From JAICJC01 sp963709425 (GTDB lineage Bacteria; Actinomycetota; Thermoleophilia; Gaiellales; JAICJC01), in NCBI GenBank assembly GCA_963709425.1, contig CAVPWG010000004.1:744001-808000 (forward strand): a stretch of 64,000 bases of DNA. The letters are read 5' to 3'. A program made the position numbers and the translations under genes. Each line of letters begins with the position of its first letter. Positions within the stretch are counted from its first letter, which is position 1. The notes under the pieces are model-generated. The model was given only the letters and a program-made list of their open reading frames with translations, had not been told where the DNA came from and ran no database searches. Of this stretch, positions 46,118-55,477 are shown in pieces.

Positions 46118-46987
46118 GTGGGCGAGTACCCGCAGACGCCGGCCGACTGGACCCCCATAGCGCGCCGGTCCGCGGGACCGTTCACAACCCACGTCACCTT
46201 CCGCCGGCCCGACGGCCGGACGAGCGAATGGTCATCGAGAGCCCACCGCAAGCATGCGTCTCGGCTCTCGCGCACCTCTCATCGTGAGCAGGTGTGGTGG
46301 GCGCCGCGCAGAGCGTCATGGTGGATCGCTGTCCTCTTCGCGATCGGCGCCGCCTGCTTCCTGGTCGCGCCCTTCCCCGGGGTCGTCCAGGTCGTGGGCT
46401 CGGCCGCCGACGGGATGATCTTCTTCGTCGGCTCGGTCTTCTTCACCACGGCGGCGGCACTCCAGTGCCTCGAGACGTTCAACACCGATCGGGAGCCCGC
46501 CGGTGGCGGGCGACGCAATCTGCGGTTCATCGCCTTCGAGCCCCGTCGGATCGACTGGTGGAGCAGCGTCACCCAGTTCGTCGGCACGCTGCTCTTCAAC
46601 ATCGACACGTTCCGCGCATTGCAGACCGGGCTGGACAACGTCTCATACGATCGTCTGGTATGGACGCCCGACGCCGTCGGGTCCGCCTGCTTCCTCGTGT
46701 CCGGCTACCTGGCGTTCGTGGAGGTCTGCGCCGGTCCCGCATGCTGGCGGCCGCGGAGCCTCGAGTGGCAGATCGTCGCGGTCAACCTCCTCGGATGCGT
46801 CGCGTTCGGGATCTCTGCCATCGCATCGTTCGTCGTCCCCTCCACCGGGAGCGTCATGGATCTTGCGGCTGCGAACGTGACCACTGCCTTCGGCGGCCTC
46901 TGCTTCCTGATCGGGGCGGTCCTGCTGCTTCCGGAGTCTTCGCGCCAGTCCGACCCGATCGCGATGGTGACAGCCGGCGACGGCTGA
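46118..46987 (+). CDS. YrhK-like membrane protein
   Basis: A 289-residue protein with about six to seven hydrophobic segments from residue 68 on (WWIAVLFAIGAACFLVAPFP first). SVTQFVGTLLFNIDTFRAL and LEWQIVAVNLLGCVAFGISA match the YrhK-like pattern. The N-terminal 60 residues are polar and basic. It begins eight bases after the amidotransferase stop, so it is the third gene of the gadB operon. The function of YrhK is unknown; transport or sensing of pH is speculation. Confidence 0.75.
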   Translation: MGEYPQTPADWTPIARRSAGPFTTHVTFRRPDGRTSEWSSRAHRKHASRLSRTSHREQVWWAPRRASWWIAVLFAIGAACFLVAPFPGVVQVVGSAADGMIFFVGSVFFTTAAALQCLETFNTDREPAGGGRRNLRFIAFEPRRIDWWSSVTQFVGTLLFNIDTFRALQTGLDNVSYDRLVWTPDAVGSACFLVSGYLAFVEVCAGPACWRPRSLEWQIVAVNLLGCVAFGISAIASFVVPSTGSVMDLAAANVTTAFGGLCFLIGAVLLLPESSRQSDPIAMVTAGDG

Positions 46988-47028
46988 GCCCACGACCCGG
47001 CCGGGGGCCTGCGACGGGCCACCGGCGC

Positions 47029-47034
47029 TACCAT
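47029..47034 (+). promoter_or_regulatory. Leaderless -10 box of the Mth938-like gene
   Basis: TACCAT lies seven bases before the ATG at 47042. Confidence 0.45.
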
Positions 47035-47041
47035 CGACGGC

Positions 47042-47383
47042 ATGCCCACGATCGACGGCTACCGATTCGGGCACATCATCATCGATGGGCGCGAGGCGAC
47101 CCGGGACGTGATCGTCCTCCCGAAGCGCGTGGTGCACGACTGGTGGCGGCAGGACGGGCACGGGCTCGTGCTCCAGGACCTCGACGAGGTGCTCGCCGAG
47201 CTGCCCGAGCGGCTCGTGGTCGGCACCGGCGCCTACGGCCGGATGCGGCCCGACCAGGAGGCGCTCGAGAGGCTGCGCGCCCGGGGAATCGACGTCGAGG
47301 TGCTCCCGACCGCCGATGCCGTCAGCCGATACGCCGAGCTCGATCCGCGCCGGACGGCGGCGGCCCTTCACCTGACGTGCTGA
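47042..47383 (+). CDS. Mth938-domain protein
   Basis: A 113-residue small alpha/beta protein of the Mth938/AAMDC group (IDGYRFGHIIIDGREATRDV at the start, PERLVVGTGAYGRMRP with the conserved GTG loop in the middle). Its molecular function is unknown across life. It is followed 16 bases later by a cupin gene and probably forms an operon with it. Confidence 0.8.
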   Translation: MPTIDGYRFGHIIIDGREATRDVIVLPKRVVHDWWRQDGHGLVLQDLDEVLAELPERLVVGTGAYGRMRPDQEALERLRARGIDVEVLPTADAVSRYAELDPRRTAAALHLTC

Positions 47384-47399
47384 CAACGGAGGTACACAT

Positions 47400-47786
47400 A
47401 TGAGCCGCTTCACGATCTTGAACCTCATGGAGCTCGACGACTCGGTGAGCGCGCGCGTGCCGGGGATCGAGGGTCGGTTCGGGCGAACGTCGCTCGAATC
47501 GGATCACCTCGGGATCAGCCATTTCCGCTACGCACCGGGCATGCGCGGGTCGGCAGGGCACCATCACCGCGAGCAGGAGGAGGCGTACATCGTGATCGGC
47601 GGCTCGGGCCGGATCAAGCTCGACGACGAGATCCACGAGCTGCGCCGGTGGGACGCGGTGCGGGTGAGCCCCTCTGTCGTCCGCGCCCTGGAGGCCGGCG
47701 AGGACGGGCTCGAGTTCATCGCCATCGGCTCCGACCGCCCGGAGGGCGGCGACGGCGTCCAGGTCCCTGCCGAATGGCCTGACTGA
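47400..47786 (+). CDS. Small cupin protein
   Basis: A 128-residue single cupin. The first motif is complete, GHHHREQEEAYIVIGGSGRI, with three likely metal ligands; the second motif is weak (VRVSPSVVRALEAGEDG). ACGGAGG lies before the ATG. Metal-binding sensor, isomerase or dioxygenase roles are all possible. Confidence 0.75.
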   Translation: MSRFTILNLMELDDSVSARVPGIEGRFGRTSLESDHLGISHFRYAPGMRGSAGHHHREQEEAYIVIGGSGRIKLDDEIHELRRWDAVRVSPSVVRALEAGEDGLEFIAIGSDRPEGGDGVQVPAEWPD

Positions 47787-47821
47787 GCCGTCGCCGACCT
47801 CTGCTGACGGTCTGTGAGGCC

Positions 47822-48352
47822 TCAGGGCCTCCAGCCGCCTGAAAGGGGCTCGCCCATCCGCACGCCGAAGCGGTCGATCAGCTCGGGCACCGTCTCAGGC
47901 TGCATCTCGAGCCCGTAGCGCTGCGACAGCTCGGCCACAGCTTGCTCGCCGGCGCCGACCACACCGCCCATCGCGTCGAGCTCGGCGAAGAAGCGCTCGA
48001 AGCCGGCGGGCGAGATGATCTCGAGGATCCGGCACGACTCGTCTCCGGCGTTCCAGAAGGTGTGCCACTGGTTGCGCGGCTTGTGCACCAGGTCGCCCGG
48101 GCCCGCCTCCACGACGTCGTCGCCGAGCAGCGCGCCCATCCGGCCCTCGAGAACGAAGCTGTACTCGTCCTCTCGCGTGTGGCGGTGAACCGGCGCCGCG
48201 AGTGCCCGCGGCGACATCGGGTGCTCGACGAGGGAGAAGCGCTCGCCCGCCTCCGACCCGTCGATCATGAAGCGCACTCCGATGCTTCCCAGGAAGCCCA
48301 TGGCACCGTCGCCCGGACCGACCACCTTCACGCCTGCTGTTGTCGCATTCAT
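47822..48352 (-). CDS. Cupin protein, quercetinase-like
   Basis: A 176-residue cupin. The metal site APVHRHTREDEYSFVLEGRM has His, His, Glu in the expected spacing, and the second motif is KPRNQWHTFWNAGDE. The N-terminus carries a substrate-lid segment typical of quercetin 2,3-dioxygenase-like proteins. AGGAG precedes the ATG. It diverges from a TetR regulator, which probably controls it. Confidence 0.75.
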   Translation of the reverse strand: MNATTAGVKVVGPGDGAMGFLGSIGVRFMIDGSEAGERFSLVEHPMSPRALAAPVHRHTREDEYSFVLEGRMGALLGDDVVEAGPGDLVHKPRNQWHTFWNAGDESCRILEIISPAGFERFFAELDAMGGVVGAGEQAVAELSQRYGLEMQPETVPELIDRFGVRMGEPLSGGWRP

Positions 48353-48359
48353 TGTTGGC

Positions 48360-48375
48360 TCCTATATTGATAGAA
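48360..48375. promoter_or_regulatory. Candidate TetR operator between cupin and tetR
   Basis: An imperfect inverted repeat, TCCTAT-ATTG-ATAGAA with one mismatch, lies just upstream of the cupin start in the divergent region. The plus-strand TetR promoter probably uses TAGCAT (48424-48429). Repressor control of both genes is inferred. Confidence 0.45.
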
Positions 48376-48443
48376 CAGTAGTGTCGCGCGAAAATATACC
48401 CGCCGCGAGCCTGCGCTGTCAAGTAGCATTCGAACGAACAGCC

Positions 48444-49058
48444 ATGTCCGATCAAAAACGCCCATACCGGAAAACCCGTCGCGCGGAGCTCGAGGAGGAG
48501 ACTCGCAGACGGATCACCGAGAGCACCGTCGAGCTGCACGAGCGGGTCGGCCCCGCACGCACGTCGATCAGCGCCGTCGCCGAGCGGGCCGGTGTCCGCC
48601 GCTCGACCGTCTATCGCCACTTCCCGGACGAGGCCGCGCTCTTCGCGGCGTGCTCATCGCACTGGAGGGCGGCCAACCCACCCCCCGATCTGCGCGCATG
48701 GGCCGCGCTGCCCGACCCGGCCGTCCGCACGGAGGCCGCGTTCGGAGAGCTCTACGCCTTCTACCGGAGGACCGAGGGCATGTACACGAGCCTCCTCCGC
48801 GACGAGCCGCTCGTCCCGACCGTGCAGCGACTCCTCCGCGGCTTCCACGACTACCTGCGGTCGATCGAGGACGTCCTCATGGCGGGCCGCGGCCTGCGCG
48901 GCCATGCAGCGCGCCGTACGCGCGCGGCGATCGGCCACGCGGTCGCGTTCCCGACCTGGCGCTCCCTGACCCATGACCAGGGGCTATCCGACGACGACGC
49001 CGTCGGGCTGATGTGCCTGCTGGTTGAGGGCACGGACCGCCAGCCGGGCCTTCGGTAG
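48444..49058 (+). CDS. TetR-family transcriptional regulator
   Basis: A 204-residue regulator. The N-terminal domain has the helix-turn-helix ISAVAERAGVRRSTVYRHFPDEAALF (residues about 42-67), and the C-terminal ligand domain is alpha-helical. It lies between a divergent cupin gene and a downstream MMPL exporter. Control of either is likely, and TetR regulators next to MMPL genes usually repress them. TAG, its stop codon, is also part of the exporter's putative -10 box. Confidence 0.88.
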   Translation: MSDQKRPYRKTRRAELEEETRRRITESTVELHERVGPARTSISAVAERAGVRRSTVYRHFPDEAALFAACSSHWRAANPPPDLRAWAALPDPAVRTEAAFGELYAFYRRTEGMYTSLLRDEPLVPTVQRLLRGFHDYLRSIEDVLMAGRGLRGHAARRTRAAIGHAVAFPTWRSLTHDQGLSDDDAVGLMCLLVEGTDRQPGLR

Positions 49059-49061
49059 ACT
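49056..49061 (+). promoter_or_regulatory. Leaderless -10 box of the MMPL gene, overlapping the tetR stop
   Basis: TAGACT, whose first three bases are the tetR stop codon, lies six bases before the TTG at 49068. Confidence 0.4.
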
Positions 49062-49067
49062 CACCGC

Positions 49068-52000
49068 TTGGCCAGGATGCTGTATCGGCTCGGCCGCTTG
49101 GTGGCCGCGCACCCGCTGCTCGTCATCGCACTCTGGATAGGCGGCGCGGTGGGTGTGACCGTGCTCGTCGACAAGGTCGGGGCGGACACCAACAACACGG
49201 TCAATCTCCCAGGGACGGGCAGTCAGGCGACGACCGACCTGCTGCAGGCCGGTTTCCCGCCGCAGCAAAACGGCTCGAACCCGGTGATCTTCCACCTCAC
49301 CAAGGGCAAGGTGACCGACGCGGCCCAAAAGACCGCCATCACCGACTCCTACAAGGCGATCAAGAAGATCCCCTTCGTCCACTCCGCCAACAGCCCGTTC
49401 TCGCAGGGCGGCAACGGCCAGATCTCCAAGGACAAGAAGACCGCCTTCATCTCGGTGCTCCTGGACATCAGCTCGAGCGATCTCACACCCGCTCAGGCAC
49501 AGCGGGTCCTCGATGCGGCAAAGCCGGCTCGGCAGGCGGGCATGGCGGTGGTCGGCGGCGGGTCGATCGCCACGGTGCTCTCGCCGAACGACACCTCGAC
49601 GAGCGACCTCATCGGCATCCTCGCCGCCATGATCATCCTGACGTTCACCTTTGGCACCGTCGTCGCGATGGGGATGCCGATCGGGACGGCGATCCTCGGG
49701 TTGACATCGGCACTCGGCGTCGTCGGACTGCTGGGCCATCTGATCGCCGTGCCGAACATCTCGCACACCGTGGCCACGATGATCGGGCTCGCGGTCGGGA
49801 TCGACTATGCACTGTTCCTGGTGACGCGGCACCGGTCACAGATGCAGGCCGGTGTGGAGTTCCACGAGTCGATCGCGCGAGCCGTTGGCACGGCGGGCAC
49901 CGCGGTCGTCTTCGCCGGATGCACGGTCGTCGTGGCGCTCGTGTCGCTCGTGGTCGCCAACATCCCCCTCGTCGCCGCGCTCGGCTACACCTCGGCGATC
50001 GCGGTGGGAACCGCGGTGCTGGCGGCTGTGACGCTGCTCCCCGCGCTGATGTCGCTTGCCGGCAAGCACATCAACTCGCTCTCGCTCCCGGGGCGGCAGC
50101 ACCCATCAGACGATCCGAGCAAGGAGGGGGTGTGGGGCCATTGGGCCGGGTTCGTCACCCGAGTTCCCCTGATCCCGGTGGCGCTCGCCGCGCTGATCCT
50201 GGTACCGCTCATCATCCCGGTCTTATCGCTGCAGCTCGGCCAGGAGAACGTCGGCCAGACCGACCCCGCGACGATGGAGCGCCGGGCGTACGACCTCATG
50301 GCAAAGGGGTACGGCCCCGGGTACAACGGCCCGCTGCTCGTCGCCGTCGCGCTCACACCCGGAGCGAAGGCCGACCCCGCGGTGCTCGCCCAGGAGAACC
50401 AGCTAAAGCAGCTGCAGAAGGAGCTCGAGGCCGAGCAAAAGCAAGGCAACCAGATGAAGGCGCAGCTCGAGTCGGAGCAGGCCCAGCTCCAGCGGCAGGA
50501 GCTCGCCCTGCAACAGAAGCAGTCGACGCTGGAGCGGCAATCGGCCGCGCTCAAGCGGCAGCAGGCGGCCCTCGAAGCGCAACAGGCGTCGCTCGAGTCC
50601 CAGGCGGCGCAGCTCCGGAGCGAGCGCGACACGCTCAGGGCCGAGGCAGCGGCGCTCGCGGCGAACGTCAGACGCGACGCGGCGCGTCTCGTGGCGATCC
50701 GCGCCGACGAGCGACGGGTCCGGAACAAGCTCCGGCGCACATCCGACCGGGCCAAGCGCGCCAGGCTGCTGGCGAAACTGCGGCGCCTCCAGGCAGCGGA
50801 GCGGCAGACGGTCGCCGATCTGAAGCGCTCCCGGAGGAAGGCTCAGTCGCTGATCCGGCAGGCGCGAGCGCTCGATCAGCAGGCTCAGGCGCTGGAGCGG
50901 CAGAAGCAGCAGCTCCAGGCCCAGGCGGCGCAGCTCCAGGCCCAAGCCGACGCGCTCCAGCGGCAGGCCGCAGCCCTTCAGCAGCAAGGCGCGGCGCTCC
51001 AGGCCCAGGCGGCGCAGCTGCAACAGCAGAAGGCGCAGCTGGAAGCCCTCCAGGCCAAGGCCAAGAAGCAGCAGAAGAAGGCTGATGCGCTCCACAGCCA
51101 GCTTGTGCAGACCCTGACCAAGGCCGGCGGTGACGCGCGCGGCACCGATCCGCGCCTCGTGAAGTTGCAGGACGCCCTCATCGCGACCAAGCACGTCAAG
51201 CTCGTGGTGCCGCCGCAGATCTCAAAGCACGGGAACGACGTGGTCTACTCGGTGATCGCAACGACCGCGCCCTCAGCCCCGGCCACCGCCGACCTGGTGC
51301 GCCATCTGCGCTCCACCGTCATCCCCAACAACACGAGCAAGGGTGTCGTGGCATTCGTCGGGGGCTCGACTGCGGCGAACGTCGATCTCGCAGCCGAGAT
51401 CTCGAAGCGTCTGCCGCTGGTGATCATCACCATCCTGCTCCTCAGCATGCTGGTGCTGCTCGTGGCGTTCCGATCGGTGCTGATTCCCATCCAGGCCGCC
51501 ATCACGAACTTCCTCGCCGCCATGGCCGCCTTCGGGATCGTGACCGCGGTCTTCCAGTGGGGCTGGGGCATCGACATCGTCAGGATCGACACCACCCTGA
51601 ACACAGTGCCGATCGCAAGCTACGTGCCGCTCATGATGTTCGCCATCCTGTTCGGGCTCAGCATGGACTACCAGGTCTTCCTCCTGTCGTCCGTCGACCA
51701 TCATCGGGCGAGCGGCGAGACCGATCGGGCGTCGGTCCGGCTCGGCCTCAAATCGAGCGCCCGGGTCATCAGCGCGGCGGCGCTGATCATGATCTCGGTG
51801 TTCTCGAGCTTCGTCCTCAACGGCGATCCCGTCGTGAAGCAATTCGGTGTCGGCCTCGCGAGCGCCGTGCTGCTGGCAGCCACGTTGGTGCTGATGCTTG
51901 CGCCCGCTGTGCTGACCCTGCTCGGGCGCGGCGCGTGGTGGATGCCCGCCGTCCTGGGGCGCATCGTTCCCGTCATTGACATCGAAGGTACGAACCTGAA

Positions 52001-52302
52001 TCGACCAGCCCGCCCAAGATGCACCGGACGGGGTGGCGGCGGGGCCAGAGCACTCCCCGCCGAAACCGCTGGTGCTGCCGGATGACCCGGACATCGTCAG
52101 CGCAGCCAGGTCAACCGAGCAAGACGTCGTGAGGGCCTCCGATTCCGGCAAGGGCTCGGCCGGTCGGAGTACCGGCGAGACGCCGGTCACGCCGCCGATC
52201 TCGGAGGCCGAGCGCGACAAGACCGAAACCGGCGAGCACGCTCCGGGAAGAGATCCGGCTCCTGTCGGCGACGCGCCGCGACCGCCCGAAAAGCCTCGCT
52301 GA
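49068..52302 (+). CDS. MMPL-family exporter with long extracytoplasmic coiled coil (one 3' frameshift)
   Basis: An RND/MMPL transporter of about 1077 residues. Two membrane halves are visible: helix 1 (VAAHPLLVIALWIGGAVGVTVLV, shown by its hydrophobic core), a helix bundle at about 185-385 with GLAVGIDYALFLVTRHR, and a second at 780-960 with FGLSMDYQVFLLSSV. The second outer loop holds a Gln/Ala/Leu-rich coiled coil at residues 440-680. It starts at TTG 49068 or ATG 49077. Near 52011-52016 one extra base truncates the tail; removing it continues PEHSPPKPLVLPDDPD to 52302. Confidence 0.85.
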
Positions 52303-52378
52303 CGGGGCTACACCCGCCTCACGCGCACGAGACGGTTGCGTGCAGCGCCGCGGACAAAGCGTGAAGCCAAGCCGTGCC

Positions 52379-52413
52379 GGCAGCGGCAGCGGCAGCGGCA
52401 GCGGCAGCGGCAG
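52379..52413. repeat. GGCAGC microsatellite, about 5.8 copies
   Basis: A perfect six-base tandem repeat lies in the gap between the MMPL gene and the convergent secreted protein gene. It encodes nothing obvious. Confidence 0.9.
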
Positions 52414-52495
52414 GATACTCATGCGGCGGGAGCGGGTCGGCGACGCGCCCACTCCCAGCCCCGGGCCGCTCGCCGTAGACCGCCGCGTTTCGAGG

Positions 52496-53401
52496 CTACG
52501 GGACGATGATCTTGTAGATGTCGCTCGCCGCCGTGCGGCAGGTGTACTTGTCGAAGTAGATGTCTGTGCCTGCGACCTGGTCGGGCACGGTCTGCGTCGT
52601 CGAGGTGAGGTCGCGGCCTGGCCCGAACTCGGCCAGGATGTTCAGGGGCTGGCTCTCGACCCACTCGACGAGCTTCACGTGGCGACCGCAGCCGTCGCCC
52701 GAGTGGGCGAAGTACACCGTGCCGGCACCGGTGACGGACGGGTAGTACTGCATCTGGCCGGTGAGGGTGTTGGGGATCTTTGTCGTGTGGCCGGTCGAGA
52801 TCTGGTAGCGGTACACGTTGCAGACGTGATGCGCGCACCGATCCCAGACGGCGTAGTCGCCCGACACCTGGCCGGGATCTGCGCGGGTCGTCTTGCCCTG
52901 GACGTCCGCGAGCGTGATCGTCTGGTCGGTTGACGTGTTGTGCAGAAGCACCCGCCACCGGTTCCGGTCGGCTGCCTCACGCCCAAACAGGATCCAGTCC
53001 CCCGAGACGGTCGGATGCCACTCCCACCTGCGCGTGTTGATCCCCGTCGGAGCCGACTTCACGTGAGAGACGACGTCCATCAGCCTGATGTCGGAGTTGC
53101 TCCCGCGGGCCAGCTGATACACGAACGTGGTGCCGTCGATGCTGCCCGACCAGGCACGGCTCCGGCTGCCGTTCACCTGGAAGGCCGGCTGGCCAGGGCC
53201 GCTCTGGATCAGCAGCCTCGTCCGGTTCCCACGCGTCCAGGCAAAGTACGTCCCCCCGCCCGTCCCCGGAACCTGCTCGAAGGCCGGAGTCGCCCTAACC
53301 GGGATCTGGGTGGCAGCCTGCGCCGACCCCGTCGCGGCCAAGAAACCCGCCACGACCACAGCCGCGCGACCAATCAGATGGCGAGACGTTGTACCCATCA
53401 C
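52496..53401 (-). CDS. Secreted beta-propeller-like (TolB-type) protein
   Basis: A 301-residue exported protein. The signal peptide is at residues 1-30 (AAVVVAGFLAATGSAQA, cleavage after AQA). Repeated blocks of about 45 residues with aromatic strands follow (TYFAWTRGNRTRLLIQSG, HPTVSGDWILFGREAADR, VSGDYAVWDRCAHHVCNVYR, SVTGAGTVYFAHSGDGCGRH), fitting a TolB-like propeller. Paired cysteines occur in the last two blades. No enzymatic residues are seen; a binding role on the cell surface is likely. Confidence 0.75.
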   Translation of the reverse strand: MMGTTSRHLIGRAAVVVAGFLAATGSAQAATQIPVRATPAFEQVPGTGGGTYFAWTRGNRTRLLIQSGPGQPAFQVNGSRSRAWSGSIDGTTFVYQLARGSNSDIRLMDVVSHVKSAPTGINTRRWEWHPTVSGDWILFGREAADRNRWRVLLHNTSTDQTITLADVQGKTTRADPGQVSGDYAVWDRCAHHVCNVYRYQISTGHTTKIPNTLTGQMQYYPSVTGAGTVYFAHSGDGCGRHVKLVEWVESQPLNILAEFGPGRDLTSTTQTVPDQVAGTDIYFDKYTCRTAASDIYKIIVP

Positions 53402-53420
53402 GACAGCCCGAAGGGGCGCG

Positions 53421-53449
53421 ACCCTACCACTTCGAGCGATTCGTTACAA
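53421..53449 (-). promoter_or_regulatory. Promoter of the secreted propeller gene
   Basis: On the minus strand TTGTAA and TAGGGT are separated by 17 bases, close to consensus. The predicted start lies about 13 bases before the ATG at 53401. Confidence 0.6.
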
Positions 53450-53630
53450 GTATGGGACGTCCTCGCCGTCTACACCCCGGGCGGCAAGGCTGCGCCGCGG
53501 CCACTCGTCGAGGCGGCGGGAGTCGTGCCATTGGAAGTGGCCGGCGGCCGCCGATTACCGTTGTCCACTTGGACGACTTCGGTGGAGCACACAACAGAGA
53601 TGCCGAGCCGCGAAGCGACGGACGCCAGTG

Positions 53631-55193
53631 TCAGGCACTGGCGGTCGACCGCCGGGGTTCAGCCATACGCTTGAGTAGCGACCGGTCGACCTTGCCGGTG
53701 GCGGTGCGCGGCATCCGCTCCAGAAACACGATCTCCTCCGGCGCTTTGTACCCGACTCGCTCACGCGCGAAGCGGATGAGTTCCTGCGCCGCGGGACGCC
53801 CCGTGCCATCACGGAGCGTCACGTACGCCCGGACATTCTCCCCATGCACGAGGTCGTGAATACCGACGACGCCGACGCTGCCGACGGATGGGTGCTCGAG
53901 CAGGGCACCTTCAACCACCTGCGGCGTGATGTTGGAGCCGTCGTGGACGATGATCTGCGTGCGGCGACCGCAGAAATACAGGTAGCCGTCCTCGTCGGCG
54001 CGCATAACGTCACCGGAGTCCAACCAGCCATCGCGGAATAGCCCTGCGGTCGCCTTGTTGTTGTCCCAATAGCCAACAGTTGCGGACGGCGTGCGGATCC
54101 ACAGGCGTCCCTGCCCGCCGGAGTCCACCTCGCCGCCGTGATTGCTGCGGATCTCCACCGTGACGCCGGGTACGGGCTTGCCCACCGAGCCGACCCGGAT
54201 CTCTTGGGACGGCGGGCTGACCGCCGCGAGGCCAACCTCGGTGAGTCCGTATGCCTCATCGATGACGAGCCCCGTCAGGCCGGTGAACTCGCGCTCGAGT
54301 TCGGCCGAGACGCAGTCGCCGGCAGCGCGGCACAGCCGCAGCGACGCAAAGTCCTCGCCATGAGCGCCGTGATCGCGGATGAGTGCGAACAGGGCCGAAG
54401 GGAGCATCGACAACACCGTCGGCCTACCCTCTCGCAGCAATGGCAGCAGTTCATCGCCGTCGAAGCTGCGGGCGACGACAATACCCGCGCCGACGCCGAG
54501 CGCGGCGAACGAAACGTAGAACGCGCCCACGTGCGACAACGACGAGCCGGCCAGCAGCCGGTCGTCGGCGCTCAACTCCAGGCCCGCGGCCGCGATCGCG
54601 AGCATCCAGCCCACCGTCCGATGAGTGTGGGTGACACCCTTGGGAGGGCCGGTGCTGCCGGACGTGAAAAAGATGACTGCGGGATGGGAGGGATCCGGCC
54701 GCGGCGGCGCCGACGCCGTCGGCTCACCGTCGATCAGGTCATCGAAGGAGAGACCGTCGCGGCTCGGTCGGGGGTAGCCGATCCTCCCCAGCGGCAGGTG
54801 CCTGGACGGCCGGCTCTCGTCAAGGTCGGGCTCCCGCTCGGCATGCACCAGCAGCGCGCGAGCGCCGCTCACGTCGAGCGCATGGTCGATCTCCGCGGCG
54901 GTGTACCGGTAGTTGAGGGGCGTCGCCACCAGCCCGGCCCGGAAGCAGGCAATGTAATGAGCGATCAGCCTCGGCCGGTTCGGCATCAGCGACGCGAACC
55001 GGTCACCCGGGCGCAGCCCGAGCTCGAGATAGCTCTGCGCCAACCGTCGAGTCACGCGGTCGAGCGTCCGCCATGACCACGTGAACTCCGCGCAGATCAG
55101 CGCATCCGCGTCCGGATCGCCAGAAACCCCCGCCTCGAGCACATCGCACAGCATTATCGGTCGATCCAGCGCCGGCCCGGAGTAGGGCACCAC
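53631..55193 (-). CDS. Acyl-CoA synthetase / AMP-dependent ligase
   Basis: A 520-residue ANL-superfamily enzyme that activates a carboxylate to acyl-AMP and then acyl-CoA. The AMP loop is FFTSGSTGPPKGVTHTH, the second motif DEAYGLTEVG, the hinge region DGWLDSGDVMR with YFCGRRTQIIVHDGSNI, and the C-terminal lysine in TATGKVDRSLLKR. The substrate could be a medium- or long-chain fatty acid or an aromatic acid. GGGAGG precedes the GTG start. It is not close to other acyl-CoA genes. Confidence 0.88.
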   Translation of the reverse strand: MVPYSGPALDRPIMLCDVLEAGVSGDPDADALICAEFTWSWRTLDRVTRRLAQSYLELGLRPGDRFASLMPNRPRLIAHYIACFRAGLVATPLNYRYTAAEIDHALDVSGARALLVHAEREPDLDESRPSRHLPLGRIGYPRPSRDGLSFDDLIDGEPTASAPPRPDPSHPAVIFFTSGSTGPPKGVTHTHRTVGWMLAIAAAGLELSADDRLLAGSSLSHVGAFYVSFAALGVGAGIVVARSFDGDELLPLLREGRPTVLSMLPSALFALIRDHGAHGEDFASLRLCRAAGDCVSAELEREFTGLTGLVIDEAYGLTEVGLAAVSPPSQEIRVGSVGKPVPGVTVEIRSNHGGEVDSGGQGRLWIRTPSATVGYWDNNKATAGLFRDGWLDSGDVMRADEDGYLYFCGRRTQIIVHDGSNITPQVVEGALLEHPSVGSVGVVGIHDLVHGENVRAYVTLRDGTGRPAAQELIRFARERVGYKAPEEIVFLERMPRTATGKVDRSLLKRMAEPRRSTASA

Positions 55194-55341
55194 AGCACCT
55201 CCCTGTTTCGAGCCGACATGCTGTCATCCCGACGAGCGGCGCACAAGCCGGCGCCTGGATCCGACGGCCAGATCCTTTGTGGCGGTCGCGCATGTGACGA
55301 TCTCTGGGTGCGGCCGGACACCTAGCCGAGCCGTTGAGATG

Positions 55342-55372
55342 GGCGGCGGCCCCGTCAGGTGGGGCCGCCGCC
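55342..55372. terminator. Strong 12-bp hairpin, possible terminator of a lost gene
   Basis: GGCGGCGGCCCC and GGGGCCGCCGCC form a perfect stem with a seven-base loop. It lies in a divergent intergenic region, where no terminator is expected. On the minus strand it follows a stop codon at 55405-55407. Confidence 0.55.
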
Positions 55373-55463
55373 GCCTGCGGGCAGGGTCAGGTGAGAGGCC
55401 GCCCTCAGTAGGAGTAAAGCCGCTCGTAGAAGGGGCCGGTCTGCTTGCCGGCGTGACCTTGCC

Positions 55464-55469
55464 TATGCT
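55464..55469 (+). promoter_or_regulatory. Leaderless -10 box of the YhbS-like gene
   Basis: TATGCT lies eight bases before the GTG at 55478. Confidence 0.45.
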
Positions 55470-55477
55470 CTGACGCC

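Noticed and set aside
52033..52302. A separate 89-residue gene after the MMPL exporter
   Set aside because: It is better explained as the exporter's C-terminal tail in the next frame after a one-base insertion; it has no promoter or ribosome site of its own.
52379..52413. The GGCAGC tandem repeat as a phase-variation switch
   Set aside because: It lies between convergent genes, outside promoters and coding regions, and the unit length of six would not shift a frame.
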